Below are positions 33,709 through 41,970 of a stretch of DNA of 64,000 nucleotides, piece after piece. The notes under the pieces were generated by a model, which made no database searches, was not told the DNA's origin, and was given only the letters and a program-made list of their open reading frames with translations. How positions within the stretch are numbered: the stretch's first letter is position 1; each line of letters starts with the position of its first letter. The stretch lies in NCBI GenBank assembly GCA_021768185.1, contig JAETNP010000012.1, positions 1 to 64,000 of the forward strand. Reading direction: 5' to 3'. This DNA is from Oscillospiraceae bacterium (lineage in GTDB: Bacteria > Bacillota > Clostridia > Oscillospirales > Oscillospiraceae). A program made the translations under genes and the position numbers.

Positions 33709-34929
33709 ATGGCATTGATTATTGGTTTGAACAGCGGCAGTTCCTGCGATGGCGTGGACTGCGCCCTGGCGGAAATTTCGATGATGGAGGACCAACAGCC
33801 CAGTCCTCCGCGATTTATCGATGGCATTTCCGTAGATTGGCCCGAGCGGCTGCACAAAATGATTTGGGACGCCTTTGACAACAAACTGGACTTGTTCCAG
33901 CTTTCAAAACTCAACTACGCGATTGGAGCCTTTTTCGGGGTATGCGTGAAAAAACTGTTGGCAAAAACAGGCCATAAACCCGAGGATATCGCATGTGTCG
34001 GCGTAGACGGCCAGCAGGTGTATCTGCACCAGACCAACCGGGAGGCGGCAGATGCCGTAACAGACGCCCAATATGAAGAGAATTTTGTGGATCTGTTTTT
34101 AGACGACATCTATGCCTACGGCTTTTGCTTTGGCGACGGCTGCGTAGTGGCGGATTATACAGACATCACCACTGTCTCACAGTTCCGCCCCGCCGACCAC
34201 GCCCTGGGTGGTCAGGGAGCCCCGCTGATGCAGTATGTGGACTACTGCCTCTTCCGCGGCGGCAAGCCTACGATGACGCTGAACATCGGCGGCATTTCCA
34301 ATGTCCATAAAGTGTACAAAGATCGCAGCAAGATGTTGGCCTTTGACTGCGGTCCCGGCAATATCATGATCGACTATATTGCCAAGAAATATTTTGGTCT
34401 TCCCTACGACGAAAACGGCGATATCGCAGCCCGGGGCCATTGTGACGCAGTACTTCTGAACGAACTGTTGACTGCCCCCTTCCTGACCCGCCCCTATCCC
34501 CGCTCTGCATGGCGGGACGACTTCGACACCGCCTACTCTGAGCGGATGCGGCAAAAGTACAGCCATCTGTCTGATGTAGACATCATGGCTACATACAATG
34601 TCTTTTCTGCGGAGTGCATCACCAGGTGCATCAAGGACTTCGCAGACCTGTCCGATACAGAGACGCTGTATGCCAGCGGCGGCGGCGCATACAACAAGAC
34701 GCTCCTGCAAAACATTCAAGACCGTCTGCCCGCCCATATGCGGGTATGCACCTCCTTTGAAATCGGAATCCCGCCGCAATTCAAGGAAGCAATCAAATTT
34801 GCAACGTTGGCGTATGCGGCTATTCATTGCAGCGCCAACAATATTCCCGGCGCCTGCCGCGCACGCAGGTATGGCGTACTGGGACATATCTGCATTCCCC
34901 CGCGGCTGGCAAAAGGCACCGGCTGCTGA
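33709..34929 (+). CDS. AnmK-like sugar kinase (anhydro-N-acetylmuramic acid kinase family)
   Basis: ASKHA-fold kinase. AnmK hydrolyses and phosphorylates 1,6-anhydro-MurNAc; relatives act on other 1,6-anhydro sugars such as levoglucosan. The 406-residue product has the P-loop-like GLNSGSSCDGVD at 6-17, VGVDGQQVY, the DHALGGQGAPL segment that carries the catalytic Asp in AnmK, TLNIGGISNVHK, and FDCGPGNIMID. The ATG at 33709 has AAAGGAG upstream. First gene after the leader terminator and next to a ribose-type importer, it probably acts on the imported sugar. Whether that sugar is anhydro-MurNAc is uncertain: no MurQ etherase is nearby and the AlsE-like epimerase suggests another substrate. Confidence 0.85.
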   Translation: MALIIGLNSGSSCDGVDCALAEISMMEDQQPSPPRFIDGISVDWPERLHKMIWDAFDNKLDLFQLSKLNYAIGAFFGVCVKKLLAKTGHKPEDIACVGVDGQQVYLHQTNREAADAVTDAQYEENFVDLFLDDIYAYGFCFGDGCVVADYTDITTVSQFRPADHALGGQGAPLMQYVDYCLFRGGKPTMTLNIGGISNVHKVYKDRSKMLAFDCGPGNIMIDYIAKKYFGLPYDENGDIAARGHCDAVLLNELLTAPFLTRPYPRSAWRDDFDTAYSERMRQKYSHLSDVDIMATYNVFSAECITRCIKDFADLSDTETLYASGGGAYNKTLLQNIQDRLPAHMRVCTSFEIGIPPQFKEAIKFATLAYAAIHCSANNIPGACRARRYGVLGHICIPPRLAKGTGC

Positions 34930-34942
34930 CAGAAAGGCTGGG

Positions 34943-36445
34943 ATGACCGGTGAACTTATTGTGATAGAATTCAAGAACATTCGCAAAACTTTTCCGGGAA
35001 CGGTGGCACTGGACGATGTGAGCTTTACGGCTAAGTCCGGAGAGATCACCGCACTGCTCGGCCAGAATGGTGCGGGGAAAAGCACGCTGATGAAGATCCT
35101 TTCCGGTGCCTACCAGAAGGATTCCGGCTCTATCCTGATCGACGGTACTCTTGTGGAGATTATGTCCCCGATTGATGCGGAAAATCGCGGTATCGGCATC
35201 GTCTATCAGGAATTGAGCGGCCTGCCGCACTTGACAGTCTCGGAGAATATCGTAATCGGGAGAGACCCTGTGCGGTATGGCTTTTTGGATGTCAAAAAGC
35301 AACGGGAAATTGCCGGGATGATGTTGGAGCGATTGGGGGCCAAGGACATCTCTCCAGATCAGCGGCTGGACGAGCTGAGCGTCTCACAGCAGCAAATCTG
35401 TGAAATTGCAAAGTGTATGGCCGCTAATCCCCGCATTGTGATTTTTGACGAGCCTACCACATCGCTGACCAACCGGGAGAAAGAGAAGCTGTTTGCAATC
35501 ATGAAAAAAATGCGTCAGGATGGACTGACGGTTCTTTTCATCACCCACTACCTGGAAGATGCGCTGCGCATGTCCGATCAGTGCGTTATCATGAAGGATG
35601 GCCGCGTAGTCTGCTCCAGCCCCATGGTGGAAATGGATGAGAAAAAGATTGTTGGTCATATGATTACACAGCGGATGGACAGCTTTTTCCCGGAATATCA
35701 CTCATACATTACGGACCACGTTGCTCTGGAGACCAGGGCGCTCTCTGATCATGTGGTTCATGACTGTAATATTCAAGTTCGCTACGGAGAGGTCCTGGGG
35801 CTTTCCGGACTGATTGGCGCAGGGCGGACAGAGCTTGCTCACCTGATTATTGGAGCCAGAAAATCGACAGATGGCCAGGTGCTGGTTGATGGCAGCGTCC
35901 GTCACATCCATGGTGTCTACGACGCACTGTGCTGCGGCATCGCATATATCAGCGAGGACCGGCGTACCGATGGATTGAATCTGTCTATGGGGATCGATTT
36001 CAACCTCTCCCTTTCCAGCCTGGTCCTCAAAAGCCAGCGGGTGATGGGCAAACCTCCTTTTGTCAGTGACGAGCGTATCTGGAACATGGCAGAGGAGATT
36101 ATCGGTGCACTGGCAATCAAATGTTGGTCTCCGAAGCAGAAGGTCTCCAATTTGTCCGGCGGAAACCAGCAGAAGGTCTCCATCGGCAAGATGATCGCCA
36201 GCGGCGCAAAGGTCCTCATTTTCGACGAACCGACCAAGGGCATCGACGTTTCCGCTAAGGCGAAGGTCTATGAGATCATCCGGGAACTAGCCCGCGAGGG
36301 GCGCGCCATTATTGTGATTTCTTCCTATACGCCGGAATTGCAGGGCGTCTGTGACCGGATCTGTGTAATGTCCCGCGGGCGAATCATATCTGACTTTGCG
36401 CGGGATACCGCAGAGGAAGAACTCATGCTGGCGCAGCAGCGCTGA
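34943..36445 (+). CDS. Sugar ABC importer ATPase, RbsA/MglA type
   Basis: Double-domain ATPase of a carbohydrate uptake (CUT2) transporter. In the 500-residue protein domain 1 has a complete Walker A GQNGAGKST at 40-48, signature LSVSQQQ near 140 and Walker B VIFDEPT near 163; domain 2 has the typical CUT2 degenerate Walker A (GLIGAGRTE) but a good signature LSGGNQQK and Walker B LIFDEPTKGID. The ATG at 34943 has AGAAAGG upstream and fits RbsA starts. It lies 13 nt after the kinase and 19 nt before the permease. Its N-terminal domain is the closest visible relative of the dead ABC domain in the kinase at 40087. Confidence 0.95.
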   Translation: MTGELIVIEFKNIRKTFPGTVALDDVSFTAKSGEITALLGQNGAGKSTLMKILSGAYQKDSGSILIDGTLVEIMSPIDAENRGIGIVYQELSGLPHLTVSENIVIGRDPVRYGFLDVKKQREIAGMMLERLGAKDISPDQRLDELSVSQQQICEIAKCMAANPRIVIFDEPTTSLTNREKEKLFAIMKKMRQDGLTVLFITHYLEDALRMSDQCVIMKDGRVVCSSPMVEMDEKKIVGHMITQRMDSFFPEYHSYITDHVALETRALSDHVVHDCNIQVRYGEVLGLSGLIGAGRTELAHLIIGARKSTDGQVLVDGSVRHIHGVYDALCCGIAYISEDRRTDGLNLSMGIDFNLSLSSLVLKSQRVMGKPPFVSDERIWNMAEEIIGALAIKCWSPKQKVSNLSGGNQQKVSIGKMIASGAKVLIFDEPTKGIDVSAKAKVYEIIRELAREGRAIIVISSYTPELQGVCDRICVMSRGRIISDFARDTAEEELMLAQQR

Positions 36446-36464
36446 GAAAGGGGAATCGTCAAGA

Positions 36465-37421
36465 ATGAATGATATAAAAAAACGGGTGGGGGCGGCGGTC
36501 AACGGCATCGGCATTATTGCGGTCCTGGTGATATTGTGTCTGTTCTTCTGCGTAGAAGCGCCAGGCTTCCTGTCCGTTCGCAATCTGTATTATGTACTCC
36601 AACAGGTGTCTGTCGTCGGCATACTGGTCATTGGGCAGACCTTTGTTATCATCACCAAGGGGATCGATTTGTCCCAAGGGGCAATCATCGGTTTTTCGTC
36701 CATTCTGTCCGCCATTATGATCGTTCATATGGGAATTCCGGTTGGCGCGACATTCTGCCTGATTATTGTACTGGGAGGAGCCATTGGTCTGATCAACGGC
36801 TTTCTGGTTGCAAAGATGAACATACCTCCCATGATTGCGACCCTGGGCACCACCAACGCGGTCTCAGCTATCGCACTGCTCAGCTGCAACGGCAGTAATA
36901 TCTACAGTTTGCCTGCCTCCATCAAGGCCTTTGCCAGTATTAAACTGCTAGGCTTTCTGCCGGGTATTACCTGCATTATGTTCGCCCTGCTGATCCTCGC
37001 TCATATTGCGCTCTCCAAGACGCGGTTTGGCCGGTACACCTATGCAATTGGCAGCAACAGCGTCTCGGCCAAGTTTTCCGGGATCAAGGTGGAGCGGCAT
37101 TTGATCGAGGTGTATACCATCAGCGGGTTTGTCTCCGCCATTGCCGGCGTGATTATGGTCTGCCGCTTGAACAGCGGCGTGTCCACAGCGGGCGATGGAT
37201 ATGAGATGAACTCCATCGCTGCCGCCGTCATCGGCGGTGCCAGTCTGCTGGGCGGAGAGGGGACCATCGGCGGAGCCCTGATTGGCGCGCTAATCATGTC
37301 CGTGCTCTCCAACGGATTGCAGCTGATGGGCATCTCCACCTACTGGCAGAAGCTGTTTGTAGGTGTTGTCCTGATCGCGGCGGTACTGGTAGACAATATC
37401 CGGAGAAAGAAAACGGTATAG
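36465..37421 (+). CDS. Sugar ABC importer permease, RbsC type
   Basis: Inner-membrane permease of the CUT2 family. The 318-residue product is hydrophobic throughout with about eight to ten membrane helices and the family landmarks VVGILVIGQTFVIITKGIDLSQGAIIGFSS (near 45-75), NIPPMIATLGT, TRFGRYTYAIGSN and AAVIGGASLLGGEGTIGGALIGALI. The ATG at 36465 is chosen for its GAAAGGGG site and match to RbsC starts. Only one permease gene is present, so it should act as a homodimer, as RbsC does. Confidence 0.94.
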   Translation: MNDIKKRVGAAVNGIGIIAVLVILCLFFCVEAPGFLSVRNLYYVLQQVSVVGILVIGQTFVIITKGIDLSQGAIIGFSSILSAIMIVHMGIPVGATFCLIIVLGGAIGLINGFLVAKMNIPPMIATLGTTNAVSAIALLSCNGSNIYSLPASIKAFASIKLLGFLPGITCIMFALLILAHIALSKTRFGRYTYAIGSNSVSAKFSGIKVERHLIEVYTISGFVSAIAGVIMVCRLNSGVSTAGDGYEMNSIAAAVIGGASLLGGEGTIGGALIGALIMSVLSNGLQLMGISTYWQKLFVGVVLIAAVLVDNIRRKKTV

Positions 37422-37468
37422 AAATATACTGCTATAAACAAAATCTGTAAAAGAAAAGGAGAACCGAG

Positions 37469-38536
37469 ATGAAAAAGTTTGCCGCATTGCTTATGACCCT
37501 TATCATGCTGCTGGCCGTAGCCGGCTGCTCCAACAGCACCAACCAGCCCCCGGCCCCCTCCGACAGCACCCAGTCCGGAGAACAGACTCCCCCCGCCAAT
37601 GAACCCGCCGACAAGCCCGCCGACAAAGGTCTGACGATCCAGGTAGTACCGATGTCCACCGCCTCCGACTACTGGAACGCACTACGTGCAGGCGCCGAGG
37701 CGGCTGCGGCAGAATTCGGCGATGCCTACGGTGGTATCACCATTCTGTACGATGGTCCCGCCAGAAACGGTGACTCCCAGGGGCAGATCGACATCATGAA
37801 CAACTCCGTCACCGCTGGGGTGGACGGCATCCTGCTCGCCGCGACAGACCCGGAAGCTCTCCACTCCGCAGTAGTGGATGCGGAGACGAACGGCGTACAT
37901 GTCTGTACGGTGGACTCCGGTGTGGAGCCCAATGATGCCAGTTCTTTCATCTGTACAGATAACGTCACCGGGTGCCGCGCACTGGGCGAGTATATGGCGG
38001 AACTGATCGGCTATGAGGGTAAATATGCCATCATTGGTGACAACTATGCCTTTGCTGCCGGTGTAGACCGCCCTGAAGGTTTCAATCAGGGAATGCAGCA
38101 GTACGACGGCATCGAGTATCTGGGCATCCAGTTGGCCGACAGCGACATTCCAACGGCGGAGTCCTTGGCTCTGAACTATCTGACCGCCAATCCCGATATC
38201 AGTGTGATTTTCTGCTCCAATGACGCCGCCATCACTGGTGCCAGCAACGCCTTCCTTCAGGAGGGAATCAACGGCGAAGTCAAGCTCTGCTCCGTGGACG
38301 TTAGCGACGACATCATCACATACATCCGAAACGGCATGGTCTCTGCCACAGTCCTGCAAAGTCCCTACAATATGGGGTATGAGGGCGTCAAGACCATTCT
38401 GGCTCTGCACGACGGCAACAGCGTGGAGAAGCAGGTGGATGCAGGAACCTTCCTGCTGACGGCGGACAATCTGGATACTGAGGAAGCCATCACTGCCATC
38501 CGCCAGTATCTTCCCAACTACGCGCCTGCTGAGTAA
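37469..38536 (+). CDS. Sugar-binding lipoprotein, RbsB type
   Basis: Extracellular substrate-binding component of the importer. The 355-residue precursor has a lipoprotein signal (MKKFAALLMTLIMLLAVAGC, lipobox Cys20), a Pro/Ala/Asp-rich linker (about 21-50), and a periplasmic-binding-protein-1-like fold (LTIQVVPMSTASDYWNALRAGAEAAA..., ILLAATDPEAL, FICTDNVTG, SVIFCSNDAAITGA). This fold typically binds monosaccharides or related small sugars. It follows the permease by 47 nt; a strong hairpin follows its stop. Confidence 0.94.
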   Translation: MKKFAALLMTLIMLLAVAGCSNSTNQPPAPSDSTQSGEQTPPANEPADKPADKGLTIQVVPMSTASDYWNALRAGAEAAAAEFGDAYGGITILYDGPARNGDSQGQIDIMNNSVTAGVDGILLAATDPEALHSAVVDAETNGVHVCTVDSGVEPNDASSFICTDNVTGCRALGEYMAELIGYEGKYAIIGDNYAFAAGVDRPEGFNQGMQQYDGIEYLGIQLADSDIPTAESLALNYLTANPDISVIFCSNDAAITGASNAFLQEGINGEVKLCSVDVSDDIITYIRNGMVSATVLQSPYNMGYEGVKTILALHDGNSVEKQVDAGTFLLTADNLDTEEAITAIRQYLPNYAPAE

Positions 38537-38551
38537 TATATCTCCAGACCA

Positions 38552-38580
38552 TCTGGCCGCCCCCGTGCGGGGCGGCCAGA
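38552..38580 (+). promoter_or_regulatory. Intercistronic hairpin between binding protein and epimerase genes
   Basis: A 12-bp stem TCTGGCCGCCCC/GGGGCGGCCAGA with no T run. Such structures can stabilise the upstream mRNA, which would favour high levels of the binding protein relative to downstream enzymes. Confidence 0.6.
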
Positions 38581-38642
38581 ACACTACCAAACCGCTGAAT
38601 CGTCCCGCGCTTTATCTGCTGCGGGACAGAGGAGAAACTGAC

Positions 38643-39326
38643 ATGGAGCAAAAATTTGCTGTCTCCCTGATGGGAATGGATCTGATGAATGCAGCCAGCC
38701 AGATCCAGGCGTTGAATGAGAACGCGGTACTGTATCATGTGGATATTATTGACTGGCACTATGCGAAAAACATGTGCCTATCGCCGCAGTTTATTGCACA
38801 GCTCCGCCCGCTTGCACAGCGGCCCATTGACGTCCATTTGATGGTCAATGGAACAGAAATGGAAATTGCGCAGGCCTGTATGCAGGCCGGAGCAGACATC
38901 ATCTCCTTCCAGGCAGACACAATTGAGAAAAACGTATTTTCCTATATTGACCAGGTCAAAAGCAAAGGGAAAAAATTCGGCGTTGTGCTGAACCCTGCCA
39001 CATCGCTGGAGAATATCCGCCCCTACATAGCTGATATTGATCTGCTGACCTTTATGGGCGTAACGCCGGGCTTTGCCGGACAGAAGCTGGTTCCTTCAGT
39101 ACTGGACAAAATCCGCACTGCCGCTGCACTGCGGGAGGAGATGGGGTGGCATTACGAGACACAGATTGACGGGGGCTGCCATCCAAGCACGATGAAGGCT
39201 GTCCACGAAACCGGCGTGGACTACATTGTGCTGGGAAACACTTTTCTCTTCAGCCAGTCGGATAATATGCGTGAGGCCTGGAACAAGATGGAGGCTCTAT
39301 TCCTTCAATGTGTCGCTCAGGTCTAG
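38643..39326 (+). CDS. D-allulose-6-phosphate 3-epimerase-like protein (AlsE/Rpe family)
   Basis: TIM-barrel epimerase of ketose phosphates. The 227-residue protein resembles AlsE more than housekeeping Rpe: SLMGMDLMNAASQI at the N-terminus, metal ligands His32 and Asp34 in YHVDIIDWHY, VHLMV with the next His, FMGVTPGFAGQKLVPSVLDKI and QIDGGC with the catalytic Asp. AlsE interconverts allulose-6-phosphate and fructose-6-phosphate. In this operon it should act after the kinase and link the sugar to glycolysis. The exact ketose is unknown. The ATG at 38643 has GGAGAAACTGAC upstream. Confidence 0.85.
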   Translation: MEQKFAVSLMGMDLMNAASQIQALNENAVLYHVDIIDWHYAKNMCLSPQFIAQLRPLAQRPIDVHLMVNGTEMEIAQACMQAGADIISFQADTIEKNVFSYIDQVKSKGKKFGVVLNPATSLENIRPYIADIDLLTFMGVTPGFAGQKLVPSVLDKIRTAAALREEMGWHYETQIDGGCHPSTMKAVHETGVDYIVLGNTFLFSQSDNMREAWNKMEALFLQCVAQV

Positions 39327-39357
39327 CTGCGTATCCGGTACGCAGTGGAGAAACAGC

Positions 39358-39386
39358 TTTTTATACGAAAGTATTTGTGATATAAT
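39358..39386 (+). promoter_or_regulatory. Possible promoter for the regulator-kinase pair
   Basis: A perfect TATAAT (39381-39386) with a poor -35 (TTTTTA, 17-nt spacing) lies about 98 nt before the ANTAR gene. A 7-bp hairpin at 39327-39345 closes the epimerase gene. A weak, constitutive promoter would supply the sensor pair before induction. Confidence 0.45.
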
Positions 39387-39483
39387 AACTGTAGAACAAC
39401 CAGGACGCGAATTGCACATGTCCCTCTCGCGTACTTGACGGCAGGAGAATTGTGCAGAATGGTGATTGAAGGAGAATGGCAAG

Positions 39484-40068
39484 ATGAGACCGCTGCGTAT
39501 TTTTATTGCAGAAGACGAAACAATCATACTCGGTACTTTCAAAATGATGGTCGAGAGGGCTGGGCACACTGTAATTGGCACTGCCCTGGATGGCATGCAG
39601 GCAGAGGAACAAATTCGTTCTCTGCTCCCGGATATGGTGCTTATTGATATCAATATGCCGAAGAAAACCGGGCTCGAAGTAATCAAATCGATCAATCAAG
39701 ACCGCCTTGTCCCTTGCATTTTCATCACCGGTTACTATTCTGAACAGCTCAGTCAGCAGGCGGCAGAACTTGGCGCCTTTGGGTATTTGCTCAAACCAGT
39801 GGACGGCAAACAGCTCGAGGCTACCATTCAGATTGCGCAAGCACGATATGAGGAGTTTCAGCAGGTCTACGCCCAGGCCGATTCCCTGCGCAACGCATTG
39901 GAAGAGCGCAAGTACATTGAGCGCGCCAAGGGAATTCTTATGGATCGCTTCGGCTTGAAAGAGCCGGATGCCATGCGTCAGCTGCAAAAAAAGAGCAAGG
40001 ACAAGAACAAAAAACTGGTCATCATCGCTAAAGAAATTATTGCCGCAGAAAAGCTTCTGGACGTATGA
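39484..40068 (+). CDS. Response regulator with ANTAR RNA-binding output domain
   Basis: The 194-residue protein has a CheY-like receiver (1-120; acidic pair EDE near 10-12, phospho-acceptor Asp54 in MVLIDINMP, Thr in FITGYYS, Lys in LLKPVD) and a C-terminal ANTAR domain (about 135-194; ALEERKYIERAKGILMDRFGLKEPDAMRQLQKKSKDKNKKLVIIAKEII). ANTAR regulators such as EutV and AmiR act on leader RNA to prevent termination. The ATG at 39484 has AAGGAGAATGG upstream. It is followed after 18 nt by the histidine kinase, and the operon leader contains a terminator with competing hairpins, a plausible target. Confidence 0.93.
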   Translation: MRPLRIFIAEDETIILGTFKMMVERAGHTVIGTALDGMQAEEQIRSLLPDMVLIDINMPKKTGLEVIKSINQDRLVPCIFITGYYSEQLSQQAAELGAFGYLLKPVDGKQLEATIQIAQARYEEFQQVYAQADSLRNALEERKYIERAKGILMDRFGLKEPDAMRQLQKKSKDKNKKLVIIAKEIIAAEKLLDV

Positions 40069-40086
40069 GCTTAATGAGGAGCGCTT

Positions 40087-41916
40087 ATGTTTTCAATTGA
40101 CCATCTCTGTGCAAAAACGCCCAGCGGCCGGATTCAGAACATCAGTTTTCAGCTAGACCGGCCGGAAGTCCATGCCATTCTGTGTCCTAATGTGACCTTT
40201 CTGGACGAACTGGTCAAAGTATTTCTGGATAAACGGTTAATCACATCAGGCAGTATTCAACTGGACGGACGGGATTTCTACCAGGCTGCCGCCGATGGGA
40301 GTGTGCAGATGATATCCGGCGTTGACTCTCTGTATAACAGTCTCTCCGTTATTGACAACATATTCATCAATGAGAGAAAGTTTTTCCTTTTTGGCAGGAA
40401 GCGTCGCACTGCTCTTTTTGAAAAGCTGCTGAAAGAAACCGGCTTCTGCCTGGACGGCAGCGTCAAGGTCAGATTTTTGTCTCGGGAGCAGAAAAAAATT
40501 GTGGAAATACTGAAATGCTGCTCGATTAACCCTGATCTATTGATCGTTTGGGAGGTAGAAAACTTCCTGTCCTATAAAAATTATGCCATCTACTTGAGCA
40601 TATTGGACCGTCTTTGCGAAAAAGGAACAAAAATCCTCTATCTATGCAGCCAATGGGAGGATTCTGTAAAGGCCGCGGATACCATTACTATCATCTCGCA
40701 CGGTGTTAATTATGGAACGTACTCCGCAGAAGAAGCGGGACGCAACCCCAAACAGATTTTTCCTGTGATGATGGGCGCTCATTATGAGGATAAAGGCGGC
40801 AAGAAAGACGAAAAGCTGGAGATCCTCCGTGCAATTAACGAGAATATGCAGGAGCTAAGAGAATGTTATGATTTACGAAAGGCACTGCATGTTTTTTCCA
40901 AGTACCTGCTCAACGAGCTGCATGCATCCAACAGTGTATTCTACCTTCTGGATCACCACCAGGGAAGTCTGATCACTGTAACGGCCCGGGACGATCCGCA
41001 GTCGGAACATCTGCGCCTCCACCAGGAACACATTCATCTTATCCTTGAAAAAGGAGAGTTTTTCTATATCAGTAAGAATCAATCCCATTTTAGACATTTT
41101 TTCGGCCGGGAGGCCAGCCATGCAACTGCGTTGTTTTATCCCTGTACCATCGGGCACAGTCGGCAGCTTCTCATCGAAGTGTGTTATGACAGCTACTATG
41201 TATACTCGGAAAAAGACGTGCTCTATCTAAAATGGATCGCAAAAGAAGCCGGCATCATCGTGGAGAACACAAACCTGATGGGCAATTCTGTCCTGTTGCA
41301 GGAAAGTCATCACCGCATCAAGAATAACCTGCAAATCATCGTCGGACTGATTGAACTGGCCAAAAGTGAGCTATCCTATAAAATCACAAATAAGGACCCC
41401 ATGACGCAGGCATCACAAATTCTCAATGAAATATCTGGCCGCGTACAGAGCATTGCAAAAGCACACAATATCCTGTGTCATAAAGACGTTACCACCGATG
41501 TGATCAGTTTATATGCCATCGTCAACGAGATTGCCCGGCCCTATGAGAGTCTGGCCAGAATCGGCCTGGACTTTGATGAAATAATCGTCCCCTATGGGCA
41601 TGCGGTGTCCTTTGCCCTAGTGGCCAATGAGCTAATCACCAATTCCTTGAAGCACAATAATGGAAGAACCGATCCGCTCAACATCCATATCTGTGCAGTT
41701 ACTGATGCGCAGATGCAGCGATACCGGATTTCTTATCAAGACAATGGTGTTGGGTTTTCCGGTACCTCGGACTGCGAAAGTTCGGACAGTGTGGGTGCCA
41801 TGCTGATCCACTCCATCATCTGTATAGAATTGCATGGAGAATATCGAACTTATAACGAAAACGGTGCTCATACAGAAATTGATATTCCTATTGAGTTTAC
41901 TTGGAAAAACTTATAG
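40087..41916 (+). CDS. Histidine kinase with an inactive ABC-ATPase N-terminal domain
   Basis: The 609-residue protein has three parts. Residues 1-235 align in order with the N-terminal ATPase domain of the neighbouring RbsA-like protein, but every catalytic motif is lost: Walker A is CPNVTFLDE (34-42), the signature is LSREQKK (131-137), Walker B is LLIVWEVEN (151-159), the H-loop is CSQWED. Residues about 245-395 look like a GAF-type sensor. Residues 395-609 are a HisKA_2/HATPase kinase with His408-His409 in ESHHRIKNNLQ, the N box ANELITNSLKH and G1 box DNGVGFSG. No membrane segment is visible, so it is cytosolic. HisKA_2 kinases paired with ANTAR regulators are known (EutW/EutV). The dead ABC domain may dock on the permease or ATPase. 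Confidence 0.88.
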   Translation: MFSIDHLCAKTPSGRIQNISFQLDRPEVHAILCPNVTFLDELVKVFLDKRLITSGSIQLDGRDFYQAAADGSVQMISGVDSLYNSLSVIDNIFINERKFFLFGRKRRTALFEKLLKETGFCLDGSVKVRFLSREQKKIVEILKCCSINPDLLIVWEVENFLSYKNYAIYLSILDRLCEKGTKILYLCSQWEDSVKAADTITIISHGVNYGTYSAEEAGRNPKQIFPVMMGAHYEDKGGKKDEKLEILRAINENMQELRECYDLRKALHVFSKYLLNELHASNSVFYLLDHHQGSLITVTARDDPQSEHLRLHQEHIHLILEKGEFFYISKNQSHFRHFFGREASHATALFYPCTIGHSRQLLIEVCYDSYYVYSEKDVLYLKWIAKEAGIIVENTNLMGNSVLLQESHHRIKNNLQIIVGLIELAKSELSYKITNKDPMTQASQILNEISGRVQSIAKAHNILCHKDVTTDVISLYAIVNEIARPYESLARIGLDFDEIIVPYGHAVSFALVANELITNSLKHNNGRTDPLNIHICAVTDAQMQRYRISYQDNGVGFSGTSDCESSDSVGAMLIHSIICIELHGEYRTYNENGAHTEIDIPIEFTWKNL

Positions 41917-41941
41917 AGCATGTCTCCTGTTAACGCAGAAT

Positions 41942-41970
41942 TGAGGTGCGGCAGTATTTGCCGCACCTCA
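41942..41970 (+). terminator. Hairpin after the kinase gene
   Basis: A 12-bp stem TGAGGTGCGGCA/TGCCGCACCTCA with loop GTATT. There is no T run after it, so termination is uncertain; it marks the end of the cargo operon. Confidence 0.45.
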
